DNA of 64,000 nt, taken from NCBI GenBank assembly GCA_037074615.1, contig CM073554.1, positions 20,038,501 to 20,102,500 on the forward strand, written 5' to 3'. This document shows positions 1 through 12,047 of the stretch, piece after piece. Positions within the stretch are counted from its first letter, which is position 1. Every line of letters begins with the position of its first letter. A model generated the notes under the pieces. That model worked only from the letters and a program-made list of their open reading frames with translations. It did not search any database and was not told the DNA's origin. The translations under genes and the position numbers were made by a program. This DNA is from Leucaena leucocephala. Lineage: Eukaryota; Streptophyta; Magnoliopsida; Fabales; Fabaceae.

Positions 1-193
1 TGGTTAATTAATCATAGCAAACTACTGCAGCCACCACCAGAATACTAGTTTTACCACCAAAAAAAAAAAAGGCCTTGCTAATATACAAGGTGGCCAGAGA
101 AGAACAGATGAAAGATAAACAAAATGAAGTGAACATGTCACCACAAGCATAGTTTACAGTTACTCACTGAATACAATGAAAAAACAAGTAAAA

Positions 194-224
<31 letters not shown>

Positions 225-240
225 CAAGTTACACATTTAC

Positions 241-2950
241 CTATTCTGTGCTAGCACAGGTTCTTTCAATCACCTTTGAGTCTGTTCTATGAGAATTTCT
301 GGAAGGAGAACTTGATCCTCTGGAAGAACTATGTCCAAAAAAGCTAAGCTTACCAATTTTTTTGGAGAAAGAAGTCATAAATTTACGGGAACCAGACTTC
401 GCCATATCTCTCTTCATGCAAACATGCTCTCTCTCCAGATCATTTAATCTCATTCTTAACCTGGCTAACTCTAGTTTTAGCTCCCGGTTTTCTCGGCGCA
501 GCGATGCGTAGTTATCTCTTGGAGACATCGCTGCACTTAACGCACCGCTTCCCATGCGCCACGACTGGTGCATCGGCTTCGGGTCATCATCGCCATAGGA
601 GCAGCATAAAGAATTTCTAAGCTTTAATTGCTCAAAATATAGAACTTGGACTACTGATTGAATAGGAAGGCGCTCATTTTGTGCAGCATGTGCTCCAGCT
701 TCTGCTGTCAGCTTTTGGAAATCAATCAATTTGCTTAGTTTCTTCCTGTCTGAATCTGGCAAGCCTTGATGAGCCTGTAAAATATATTTACAGAAGAATC
801 AGCATTAAGTTCACACACACATCCAATTTAACATTCTTCCCATTTGCAAGTTTTAGAGAAAAGAAGATGGAAAAACATACTTTCAGATATATATCAATTG
901 CTCTGTATAACCCATCATGAGTAGTTCGGGCATGTGTTGGCAACGTTTCTGCAATGACCATAAACTTAGGAAGCTTGAGGTTTGCATCGGGGGCGATTTC
1001 GGCGAGGTAATTGTCGACTAACTTGGCGACCTTGACTAATGCAGTTTGGGAAGGTGTACGAGGGCTATCAGATTCAAAAACAGAAGCATCTTCTAAATCA
1101 TCTTCACTATCATCATCCTGCTGACTGAAGTTTACCAAAATCCTATGAACTGTGTCAACATCAAATAAAGTGTCACCTGCATGCTTAAAAGATGGAATCA
1201 AAAGATCATCAAGAGTTGCAACATCTAACTGTGAACCAATCCTTCTTTCTAGATCAAATCTACAACCAATTTCACAGTCAAGCATCACCGCGCTTCTCAA
1301 TAGCCCGAAAAGGAAATTTATCGGAACAACAAGTTTCTCAACTGGCAAGAGGCTCACAATTGTCTCTACCACAAGCTTTTCATGCCCTGTCAAATTTGAA
1401 TCAACTACTTTTGTCTGGCTTGAAGGATTCCACAAGCTGGATTTCTTTGTTAACTCTTTCTGGGCATAATTTACGAGGGAAACACCGATACTCTCGGGAC
1501 GAACGCCACGACGTTTCATGGCTAATATGACTCTTTCATACATGTCAATCCTTAGAACAGAAAGATCTTCTATCCACCAATCACCATCACATTTTGCTTG
1601 CTTGCTCATATGTAGCCTCCCTGAACTGCTATACTCTAACCTCGAGAAACTTGACGCTATTTGCTCTGCACAGGCTTTCGAGGCTATCGCATCGATGCAG
1701 AGACCAACTATGTTTAGCTCATCAGCAAGAGGAAGTAAGTTTTCACATTGTTGAAGAACTTCAACGCACATTTCAAGGTTCTTGCAAACAATGCTGTCCA
1801 GATACTCCTCAGCGCGAGAACCGAGGTTGTCTTTAGAGAACTCTTCTGTCATTTCGAGGTAATCACACATACAACAGAGCTGAGCAACATTTGCGGACGT
1901 GATCTCAAAGTTAATACCGTAACAGAATTTTGCAGCAAGCTCAAATGACTCTGCTCCTCCTGGTAGATTCAGAAGCTCCACTCTTGAGATATCAGAATCT
2001 CTGTGTTCTGCAACTAGCCTCCGGATTCGCCCACTTCGAGAGACAAGAGGAAACTTCATATAAGAAGTAAGAACAATCAGTGTGTAACTAATTGTCTTGA
2101 CTCGTGTGTTAGTCTTTAGAATTATAATTAATTCAAAATCCATGATTTGGATATATACTTGCCTTGTGTAACGAAAATGATCCTCCATTCACTTCTATAG
2201 TAATATCGCTGGGTACATCTCGAAAAATCCTACAAGAGATTAACGATTCAATCATACATAAGAAACAGTTTAATGTATTGAACTTCAGGCCACCTCAAAG
2301 AATTTAAGAATTCCATATCACCTTAATTCAGTTAATCAAACTACTAAACAACAGCAACTTTTTTGATAATTTTTTTCAGTAAAATTATTAAAACCAAAGT
2401 CAGAAACACATCCTCTGGCAATCATTGAGAAAGAAAGAAGTTCATACAGAAAGAATTGAAGTGTGATTAAGATGTTCAAGTTGACATTTCAGCATCCCAG
2501 AGAAACAAATAATGGTGATATGGATCAGCAGTAAGTATGCACCATAGCATGTAAACTTACTAACAACAGAATCATTGATCAGCTCATTCCAGCAGGAAGA
2601 TCAGAAAAGATTCGAGAAAAGCAAGTTTGATAACAGTAAATTCTCAAAGAAGCAAGTTGAATTAGCTAATAAGAAACACTGCTCAGAAATACTACAAAAC
2701 AACCGGTAAAGAAAAACTCTGAACTTGAAGAACACATCAGAAACTCAGTCACCCCTCAAAGGAAGAAACTTGTAAACAGTAAGACAAGAAGCAAGCAAAG
2801 TCCAAAATCCTCAATGTGAGGAAAACACAAGTAAAAGCAGTGAGAAAAGAAAAGAAAACACAAAACAAACCATTCATTGCATCGATGCCTGGCACTCTTG
2901 GCCAAGGACAATTGCTGATGCTGAACCTGATGCTTGTCAGTACGGTCCAT
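241..2950 (-). CDS. BTB/POZ and NPH3 domain protein (At1g03010-like), four exons
   Basis: Plant NPH3/RPT2-family protein, a likely substrate adaptor for CUL3 ubiquitin ligases at the plasma membrane. I read exons at 2950-2871, 2229-2163, 2053-881 and 774-241, joining in frame to 617 aa. The start is the ATG at 2950, whose exon ends in the family's RCNEW motif; the next exon gives IFRDVPSDITIEVNGGSFSLHK. The BTB fold covers about residues 30-135, the NPH3 domain starts at DWWIEDLSVL (about 208) and runs to about 490, and a coiled coil covers about 525-565. The Ser-rich tail ends in RTCASTE. The family is usually 580-640 aa, so this looks full length. Intron 2 starts with GC rather than GT; the other introns are GT-AG. 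The At1g03010-like assignment is from memory of the tail and of the junction motifs; the exact ortholog is uncertain. Confidence 0.92.
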
Positions 2951-4560
2951 GGGGAGTGAGGAAAAAACCCAGGAAAGTGAAATGGAATGTGAAGAAGAAG
3001 AGATAGGGAGAAAAATAGTATAGTAGTGTGGGTTTAAGGCAGTGAAGAGAAGAAAGAAACAGAGACAGAGACACTGTTGGAGAAGTTCTTTGGCCATTCT
3101 CGTCAAACAGGTAGTGCTCAAAGCATAGATTGCAATCTTCCAAAGCCATGCGCCTGTGATGTGGGTCACACTTTGCTTTTCGGCACCTCCCTTAAATTGT
3201 TTCAAAATCCCTTTGCCTGCAAGAAAAAATCATTTAAAAAAAACTAAAAATTTATCTCATCATGAGTACTTTAAACTGCATTTCAGCCATATATACGATA
3301 AGATACTTAACATCCCTTATACTTATCAACCTGGTGTCAATTCCTCTCAAAAGCATTCATTATAATTCATTCTAAATGTAACATATATGGATGATCAGAT
3401 GATGTACAGGAAGTTCAGACTAGAACCAAATATAAATTAAATAAATAAATGCAGATCTCTTATAAAAGATTAATATAAGATGAATGTACACAGAGAGTTA
3501 AATTTGTAAATAATTCCTTTGCGCATTAAAACCAGATTCCTTCACATCTCTAGACGTATGGTAGGCATTTTTGAGATATATGAAGTTTATCTTCCTGTCA
3601 AAATAGCTTAAAAGCCAATTCAATAGAATTTCTCTAGTTATTATATAACTTCAATTATTTCTCTAATTAATCAATGTGAAAATCTTTTTTAATATATTAT
3701 AATTTAATAAGAAGGTTTACTAATAAAGCATCAAACCACTTGAACTGACTAAAATTATAGAAAATGAAACCCATAACTTTTTATTTATAAGAGAATTTTG
3801 ATATCACTAAATTATAAGGTCATTTACTGCTCCTTACTACTTATTATTATGATTGGGTGCTTTTTTCTTAGTGCATGCCTTAAGCAAGAAAAGATGCGAA
3901 AAAGAAGGGAGGGAGACTGGAGAGGTGTTTCTGTAGAAACAAAGGTTTATGCTCAGAAAAGTCAATCATCTCATGAAACAAAGCGGCAACAAAAGTTGTT
4001 GCAGGCTTTGACAATCTTGTCTGATCTTTTTTCTTTCTGTCTCCTTTTCCCCTATTCTCAATTATTCCATTTTGGGATTTATTTCATCTTAGAGGTGCTT
4101 TTCCTTTATATACTCTAGTATTACTAAATCCTTCTCATCTTTAATTTAAAAGGGGGAAATCAAAATTACTTTTTTACCATGACTGGTACTGCTTATAACT
4201 TAGAACTCAGAATCTTGTCCCACAAAGACAATCATATATCATACTATAAATAGGAACTGAAGAGGAAAATGAAAATTTGTAGAATTGATTGAGAAGGAGG
4301 GAAAGGGAGTGAAAGCAACAGTGAGTAAATTGAAAAAGTGAATTCATCAATCTGTGAACTGTGCAATGTATTTCCCTTTACACGTGAATGAAAAAGAACA
4401 AAGTAAAGATGCAAAAGGTCAAAAGGTGAATATCACCCTCAAAACTTGGATACACACATGCATTATTCTATTTTTTAATCCTTTCTAAGTAACATCTTTC
4501 CCATATTTTGAGCCCCCGCATGTGCATAGTTTATATGTATCATAACTGGAGATAATAAAT
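2951..4560. other. Upstream region of the NPH3 gene, no further gene seen
   Basis: Immediately upstream of the ATG at 2950 lies pyrimidine-rich sequence on the minus strand (about 2960-3110), typical of a plant 5'UTR. Beyond about 3210 the DNA is AT-rich, with only short open frames of no recognisable composition. The promoter is presumably here, but I cannot place individual elements. Confidence 0.4.
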
Positions 4561-4670
4561 GGCTCACTCTACCCGAATTGGTATCGCCTAAGAAGAAGGG
4601 AGATTTTGCTTTATTCTTAGATCATGAGTGAATCTAACCATTTTCTAAAAATTTATATATAAAAAAAATA
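4561..4670 (+). repeat. Dispersed repeat, 3' part (family also at 9.3 and 41.4 kb)
   Basis: The segment containing ATCATGAGTGAATCTAACC followed by an A/T-rich tail matches the 3' ends of the repeats at about 9255-9500 and 41300-41545. It is a short, 5'-truncated copy with an A-rich end, which suggests a retroposed (SINE-like or LINE-tail) sequence. Confidence 0.5.
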
Positions 4671-5559
4671 CTATATTTCTAAAGAATTTAACAATTTTTA
4701 GTTAAGTTAAAATCGTTCTAACCAACTCATCTAACTCGTCGAGCTATTTATATTAGATTTTTTGTATTATATGACCCACATCTATTTTATTGGTAGAGAT
4801 AAATGTATAGTTTGAATAATTAAAAAGAGTACACTATGTATACACTTCTTTTGTTCTTCATTAATTATTTGAAAATAATTATTTAAATAAAAATATTTAA
4901 TTCAAATAATAATATATAAAATATATAAATGTCTCATGCATGGCGTTAAAGATGTGCACGAGATGGATGGATAGGGGACTAGCTAGGTGTGGCCACACAC
5001 TATAATTTGTGATCTATGATTTGATTACCCACCACCCCTCTTGTGGGACCATCATAACAAAAGATGGGTCCCATAAGATATATATAATAATTAAAGTGAT
5101 CATAATATGAAATCATTTCTTCCACCACTTCTACTAGCCACCTACCTGCTTACTATTACTTGCAATTTTTAGGACATAGGAACAAAAATGTTGTCTTTAG
5201 GGTCCAATTCCAAATTAATGTCAAATTGTTTTTTTAAGGAGGCATATGTGTGTGACATGTTCTTTTGGTATTAGACATCTCTCCCTGTTCCATGCTTGGA
5301 GGGCATATCCCCCAAGCCAAGCCCATGCTATGATAATATTTAATTATTTGGATTGGTAGGAAAACAATTAGAAGAATTTGGTCCCAAGAGTTCATCAGAT
5401 TTCATGAATCCCTTTGAATAAACTTATTCTTATCATTCTTATCTCATGTGATTTTTTATTTAAAATATTCTGAATACAATCTTTCATGATCATCACCTCA
5501 TTCTTCTTTCTATCATCGTCAACTTTTTTCATTGATCATACTTTTATGCGTAGTTTCAA

Positions 5560-5965
5560 GCTTTTCAATCCAACAAAATTCTTGACTGATATATTTAATA
5601 TAATAGAAGTAAAAATAAAAATTTTTATTTCTTTTATTTAATACAATAAAAATTATTTTTACTTCCACTTCTAATATTTTAAATTATTTTAGTTATATCA
5701 AAGAAATTAAGATATGGTATAATAAAAATAGAAGTAAAATATTTTACACTATTTCATTATAAATTATAAAATTTTTAGATAATTTTAACATTTTTCAAAT
5801 TATAAAAAATATATTTTAGATTATTTTATCTTAAATTATAAAAAAATATATATCAATTTTATACTCATTTCTATTATACTAAATAAACTTTTAAAACTTA
5901 TTTCTAATTTAATTCCATTTATATTTCTATTTTCATAAAAAAAAATTCATCCTACTAAATGTACC
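5560..5965. mobile_element. AT-rich MITE-like repeat (second copy at 61.9 kb)
   Basis: About 400 bp aligns by eye along its whole length with 61862-62262. Shared blocks include the alternating TACTTCCACTTCTAATATTTT type motif, the AGAAGTAAAATATTTTA block and the TATACTAAA(T/C)AAACTT block. The copies differ by many substitutions, so the insertions are old. No coding sequence is seen. Confidence 0.5.
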
Positions 5966-6424
5966 CTAGTGTATCACATAATTACTTTACTTATAGTATT
6001 TAATGTGCTTCTATCTAAAGTTTCTTGATTATATTGCTTTTCCACTTTCTCATGATGGCATTTTTTTTTATCAAAATATTACAAATAGTAAAAAGATTTA
6101 CCTAAATTCTCGAGTTTAAATGTAGTATTTGTGTTGATACTCCCCGCTATAAAGCATTCTGGTAATTTTTTTAATTGTTTGTAGTATTTTGGTAAAAATA
6201 TCTTAATTTCCATGATATTTTCTCATTTTTCAAAGAGTTCTCTCTATGGAATTCTGGTATTTATTGAACTTTAATATAAATAATACACCCTGCGATATAT
6301 AGTTATTAATTCACTTTTTTTATACCCAAAGTTCAAATCCCTTCAACTCGATCTAACTTCCACTGATTAATTGTTATCATTCTATTTATTTTAATTTGAT
6401 CCATGTCTGATGAGGATATATACA

Positions 6425-6612
6425 AAAGTTAGAAGTTGATCCGAGTGGTAACTGATTCGGTAATACTTAAACGATGTCTCGAATTCAAGTTTTAGCGTAT
6501 ACAATAAATTCCTATTAGGAGAATCACTCATTATAATCAGGTACTTAACATAAGTCAGATCCGAATATAATTAGAGTAAAGCTCCCATAAACTGAGTGGA
6601 CAACAACAAAAA
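6425..6612 (+). mobile_element. tRNA-derived SINE-like element (second copy at 41.9 kb)
   Basis: It shares its layout with 41930-42107: an A-box-like CCGAGTGGTAAC, a B-box-like GTCTCGAATTCAAGT, the phrase TTAGGAGA(A/C)TCAC, then AAAGCTCCCATAAA and an A-rich tail. The spacing of the two boxes and the A-tail fit a polymerase III SINE. Copy boundaries are approximate. Confidence 0.6.
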
Positions 6613-6662
6613 ATACATGAAAGATAAATAGGTGAAGTTGAATTTGCATATAAATCTAGCAC

Positions 6663-6664
<2 letters not shown>

Positions 6665-6697
<33 letters not shown>

Positions 6698-6698
6698 C
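6665..6698. repeat. (TG/TA)n microsatellite
   Basis: A short run of alternating TG then TA dinucleotides within intergenic DNA. It sits just downstream of the SINE-like element. Confidence 0.85.
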
Positions 6699-7198
6699 TT
6701 GTTTGATATAAAAGTAAAAGAATAATATATAATTAGAGGAAAAGAATAGGAATTTAGGTGGTCCCCCTTTAAGCGAGATTATTTATCTTCTAATGCACAC
6801 AATAATATATATGTGATAGGATTCCAACTTTGTAGAAAGAGATGAGGCATGATATAATCATATATCTCTTTTTTATAATTTAACATTATTATTTGAGAAG
6901 AAAACGTGTGTCCAACTTTTTTTTTCCATGCAATTAAGAAATTGTGCCTTTTAGTTAGATTATTGAGAGATAGAGACAATAAGTTTGATAAAATTCAAAG
7001 ATAATATAATCATAATAAAAGTTTTTTTTTTTAAAAAAGGAGAGATTTCAATTTTGCCTTATATAAAGCCATATATATATGTTGGTGATTTATAAGTACA
7101 AAAAGATTGTTATTATACATGGCAAAAAAAAAGCATTATTATACGTACAAGAGTTTTGTCTTATCAAATTCATAAAAAAAAAATTTAGGAGTAACTTT

Positions 7199-7432
7199 TT
7201 TGTTTGGTTGGAGGATAATGGAAGGGAGAGGAGAGAAGAGGAGATTTTAATAAGTTTGATTTAAAAAAATTGAAGAAATGGGATTAAACTTTTTTATTAA
7301 TATTTTTTACTTTTTTAATTCATATGTTTTTATTTAAATTTTATAATCCTATTTATTCATTTATTTTAAATTGAACTCACTAAAATCTCCCTTCTTTTCT
7401 CTTCCCTTCTATTTCCCTCCAACCAAAACACA
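7199..7432. mobile_element. MITE with about 60-70 bp imperfect terminal inverted repeats
   Basis: The left end reads TTTGTTTGGTTGGAGG and continues purine-rich (GGGAGAGGAGAGAAGAGGAG). The right end is its imperfect complement, CCTCCCTT-type pyrimidines ending CCCTCCAACCAAAACACA. The pairing extends inward to the TTTTAATAAGTTTGATT / CTCACTAAAATC blocks. At about 235 bp it has no coding capacity. I could not settle the target-site duplication. Confidence 0.65.
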
Positions 7433-8252
7433 ATGTAAGAGAGAGAGAGGGATTTAGAATTAATATGAAAGTATATAAGAGGAATTATTATAAAGTCATA
7501 AATAAATAATTTAATTATTCAAAAATTCTAATAACAATTGAAGAGTTAATACTATAATGATAAATTCTATTATAAAAATTAACAATAAATTTATACTACT
7601 TAAAATTTTTTAGTGATTAAAGTCACTTCTTAATATAGTGTTATAGTAATTCCTCCAAGTATATGCTTCTAATAACCTTTGTTATAACTAATTTCTAAAT
7701 ATTTTACCAGAACCAATGAGAGAGATAGTTAAATTATTAAATTTGTTTGAAAAATAAAAAAATGCTTATATTTAAAATAATGAATTACATTAAATGAAAA
7801 AGAAAATTTACAGAAAATTTTAAATACAGAATAATCTTAAAATAATCCAATTAATATTTAATGATTTATAATATGCACCACTTGTTCATTTTAAAAAAGG
7901 AGTGACTTATGAACAGTAGGGAATACAATGTTACAATAAGGAAGAACATAAGAAAGTGATTTATGATTGATGGATTCCTTATTTGAGGCATTGAAATAGG
8001 ATGTGTCATGTAGTCCTATAAGACAAGATTCAATTAATTAAGGTTGTAATTCACTAAAGTTGTACGTTGCCTCCGAAGTAGATGTGTGTGACACTATTTG
8101 TGGGTTTTCTGTAATTTAACATTTATATTTGTATATCTTATTATAACTTGAATTAACAAGCCACAATTCCAGAGGATTATTTTGTTTTATTAGAAAAAAA
8201 ATTTTCAGCAATTAAAGAATTCCTTGGTTAATGAACAAATGATCATTGCTAA

Positions 8253-9254
8253 TCATAAATTAGAGGTTTCAGAAGTTAAGATTTTCTTTGCCAATTTTAA
8301 ATATATATTGTTAAATTTATATATATTATTAAATATTCTAATAATGCATGTGGTATCGTGAATGAGGGAATAGTGATGTAAGCGAGTCGGGAAGGACATG
8401 GTTGCCAATGCCATCATGAAGCTTACTGCACGCCACTTTGGCTTTCCCAATCATGGCCATGTTCCTTTTCCTCCAGGAATCCCATGTCAAGCACTTATCA
8501 AATCAACCTATTCTCTTCATTTTCTTACAATATTATTTCACATTTTATATTCACCCCATTTTGTCTTAAATATTCGTACCCTTCTTGGAATGGTCAAAAT
8601 AATATTTCAACTTTAAGACTAGCTAGCCAAACGAACTCTGTGGAACCTTGAAACAAAAATCCAAGGGACATATCCTACCAGCCTAACACATCCTACCTGA
8701 AACGTAGGGAACAAAATTGTTTTAAAACCTAACATAGAAGATTTTATTTTTTTGGATAATGAAACTAAAAAAAATTATGAATTCGTTTCGTTGTCGTCAC
8801 TCAGTCTAAAAAAATTACCACTGCTACTACTAATATACTAATATTAGTATTATTTTCAATTTCAGCTGATGCCAGAAGACATACAAGAAATTATAAATCA
8901 TAAAACCAACAATAGAGTGAAGGATTTTTTTTCCTTTTTTAAATTAGGCAAATAAATAGATAGGTTCTAACTGTTAAAGTTTGACTGTCTGACAACCAAG
9001 CACTTAGTTCGATTGTTAAGAGGTTGTACTAATTTAATTAGAAATTTTGAGTTCAAACTCTAGGAATATAGTAGAGTTAAATATTTGGTAGAAGAGCTTT
9101 ATTACCTTTAGAGGCCTACTTAGCTCAATACTGATGCCATAACTCCTTCAAGAGAAGTTATTCTAATTTGTTATTCTTTAGTAATATATTAGTGCCTGAC
9201 CGTTGCAATCAACTCTCATAGGTGTACTTCATTGCCTGTGAATTTAGCTGATGA
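8253..9254. other. Intergenic, no gene recognised
   Basis: Only short open frames are present, and neither strand gives a family I know. Around 8998-9060 there is a tRNA-like B-box phrase (GAGTTCAAACTCTAGG) preceded by TTCGATTGTTAAGAGGTTG, perhaps the head of the retroposed repeat that ends near 9500. Confidence 0.35.
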
Positions 9255-9500
9255 AAAAATGAGACATGTTACTATTTAGAATAAATTTAAACTTTAGGGA
9301 GTATCACTTTATTATTGTTTTAGTGGCAGCATTTTAGAAGGCATCCTAACTCCTGGGTATTTAAGTTTACGCCTGAGGATAATAGACAGTTCGTCCTATC
9401 TGATATTGATATTGCCTATGAGGAATAGAAACTTCACTCTGCTCTTGGATTATGAGTGAACCCAATCTTTTTTTAAAAATTTTTGTACTAAAAAAAAACT
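9255..9500 (+). repeat. Dispersed retroposed repeat with A-rich tail
   Basis: It matches 41300-41545 over most of its length: shared TAGGGAGTATCACTTT/TAGGAAGTATCACTTT, CATCCTAACTC/CATCTTAACTC, TAAGTTTACGCCTGAGGATAATA/TAGGTTTACATTTGAAGATAATA style blocks and a GGATT(A/G)T(G/A)(A/G)GTGA(A/G)CCCAA(T/C)CT block before the A-tail. The same 3' end occurs at 4561-4670. Confidence 0.55.
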
Positions 9501-9712
9501 CTCATAGGTGTACATTTGACGCATCTCTGAACAAGCAAATCTCAGTGAGGTAGCTCCAAGATACCGGATGCTCCATGCCTAAAGCAAAAATCTCTGTCTG
9601 AGGAATGGAGCTAAGCATGGGCTGGACCGCCTGAAGCACAGACCGGCCCGAACGTCCGGCCAGTCACAAGGAGGATTGGGCCGATTCATTGTTCAGCCTA
9701 TGCCGCTTGCTG

Positions 9713-9752
9713 AATATATATATATATGTGTGTGTGTGTGAGAGAGAGAGAT
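9713..9752. repeat. Compound (TA)n(TG)n(GA)n microsatellite
   Basis: Three short dinucleotide runs occur one after another, TA then TG then GA, within AT-rich intergenic DNA. Confidence 0.85.
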
Positions 9753-10039
9753 ATGATACATAATAAAGAATATTATTGTATCTTATAAATATATAAGTTT
9801 AATTTTAATAAAACTTGTAGTAGGTGACACTATTTTAGAAAGATCGATACAGAATTCAGCTAATTTTTTTTTATCAAAAAAAAAATATATATATATAACA
9901 CGTGTGTATCAATATATATTGTATATATATATACAACACGTGTATCAATAAAGAATAATATATAGATGGTTAAACCATGTATCCTATGTGTATGATCAAT
10001 GAAGTTATGCATCGAATCGAATTCATCACTCCAGTGCTC

Positions 10040-12047
10040 TATACTTCCGCGCTTCCCAGTTTGGAGACGTGACTGTAGCAGTAAACGAGGCCAATCACGG
10101 GCTGCTTCACTCGCAATCTTACATGGACTTCCAGAAAGACCAAAACACCAAATCCTCAGCCACAATCAAGCCCCAAAGGGGAAGACGAAGACCAATTGTA
10201 TGGGATTACTGAAGATTTGATCAATTACGCCAAGTCCTTCACGACTGATACATTTAAAAATTTCCCTCTCCAAGGTAAGCTTTTTTTCTTTCTATCGGTA
10301 TTCTCTAGCTGGTATTCGGTTCCCAAATTCAGAAAATTTGAGAGAAATTATGAAGAGTTTATTGGGCGTCTTTAGATTTCCAGTTGGGGTAATGATGCAT
10401 TTTGGTCGATTCAGTATACAAGGTTGTCAATTTTGATAATTTCCTTGTTGAGTATTACTCGCTTGCTTGGATGTATAGAAAGGAAGGGAAACATTGGGAT
10501 TTAGGAGTATCAATTTTCTTACGGTGTATATATATATATATATATTGTTTGTTAAACAAATGAACTGATTTAGCATAGCATTCCTCATAGAGAATCGTGT
10601 GATGATATTTATCTTTTTCATCTACTGATTGTATGTTTTCCAGATGAAGATGAAGCCACTGGTGCTGAACACACTCCAATGAATTCAGCCAGGACTAGGA
10701 AGGATCTCTCTCAGTGGCAGGAGAGACATGCCACCCTCATACTCTCAAGAGTCAAGGTTCATTTTCTCTTGTTCCTTTTGGCGTCGAGGTTTCTTTGTAA
10801 TATTCTTGCTTATGATGCTGAACAATTAAATAGCGAATAATGATGCTCATATATGGAAATGGTGGAATGGAAAGTTGGATTTTACATCCAAATCCCATGT
10901 ACTACGGTGTGATTTTAAGAGCCCTTTGCCTTGCAAATTTTATCCATGGAAGTGCCATTCTGTGCTAGTCAACCTACATGGTTACAGGGCACTGGCTTGA
11001 AGTTCAAGTTTAATTATTAGCTCTGAGCTGCACTTTATCTATAGTACTTGCCATTGCCATTTGTTTAAGCTGGCTTGATATCTATGATAGCATTCTTTGA
11101 TATGATAGAGTTTCCCCCCTTCTCACAGAAAATGGCTTATACTTTGTGCCAAAGATTGTGAGAAAGTGAACCCTTTGTAGATGTATATTTGTCTGGTCCG
11201 CTACTTATTTTCAATAGACACATTTGAATATAACAGGAAGGATGCTTATGAAGGAAATTTAGGGGGTTTTGTTTTTAAGAGTTTGTTGTCGAAGAATATT
11301 ATACCTCAGATTTTCACATTCTACTGCAAAACGCAATTTGTGCCATAGGCTTCTGGACTCAACTACAGGCATCATTTTGGACCCTAATAAAAAGCCTTCT
11401 TCAATAAGAAGCTGAGCAGCAGGTAAGGCAATCTTGTGCCACTATAATAATCTGGTTTTCTATCATTGTTTTGTGTTTCTTCAATGTTGTTCAGGGGAAA
11501 AAGTAGCAGACAAAATATGTCACCTTTTTGTTCAAATCATTGTTGATAGGACAGTGGACATATAGAGGATAGAAAATTGATATTTCTAATTTGCAATTTT
11601 CATGCTGAGGCTGAAGTTCAGTTTATAATTATAATTATATATTGATAGGATGGCCCAATTATGTTTTAATCCTCATATGCATTTGTACATTTGTTAACAG
11701 ATTGATGAGATAGAGTTGGGTTAAGTTCTTTGGATGTTTGCTTTGAGATTTTCTTATGGAAATGTTAGCATGAAGATGTTATTTTTCTTACCAATCATCA
11801 TATCATTGATTGTTGTAGAAAAGCAAAAGAATAAAAAAAAAATTCCCATGTCATAAATCACCAATCAAGTAAAAAAATCTAAGGCATCAACGTCAATCAT
11901 ATAAGATCTCTTTTTCTATGAGTCAGATACGAGCTACGTGCAATACAACGGGAGAAACTAAAAAGGATGGCAATGGAGGAAGAGAAATCTTCAGATAATA
12001 GTGCAATCAAAATCGAAATGTCAGAAACAAGCATGGATCAGTGGTAG
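10040..12047 (+). pseudogene. BSD-domain protein gene, decayed
   Basis: Pieces of a plant BSD-domain protein occur in order. Exon 1 (to 10274) encodes EDEDQLYGITEDLINYAKSF and TTDTFKNFPLQ. Exon 2 (10644-10756) encodes DEDEATGAEHTPMNSARTRK and then DLSQWQERHATLILSRVK. The last exon (11927-12047) encodes YELRAIQREKLKRMAMEEEK, a short tail, then TAG. The block between, which should hold the conserved LCP..LKE..FW motif, survives only near 11330-11422 as FWTLIKS in one frame and LCH in another, with an in-frame TAA. The N-terminal MSWLARS-type segment is also in a different frame from the rest of exon 1. GT/AG sites remain, including a possible 3'UTR intron from about 12107 to 12838. I favour a recently inactivated gene; alternative splicing around the damage cannot be excluded. 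Confidence 0.7.

Noticed and set aside
788..2188. A 466-codon minus-strand frame starting MEDHFRYTRQ
   Set aside because: Its first 45 codons are translated intron 2 and part of exon 2 in the wrong frame, and its last 28 codons are translated intron 3. The spliced NPH3 model gives the family's conserved junctions instead.
2756..3205. 149-codon minus-strand frame across the NPH3 leader
   Set aside because: Only the part from 2950 (MDRTDKHQ...) is coding. The rest is leader and intron sequence.
3798..4118. 106-codon plus-strand open frame
   Set aside because: Hydrophobic, low-complexity composition, no family resemblance, and no splice or leader context.
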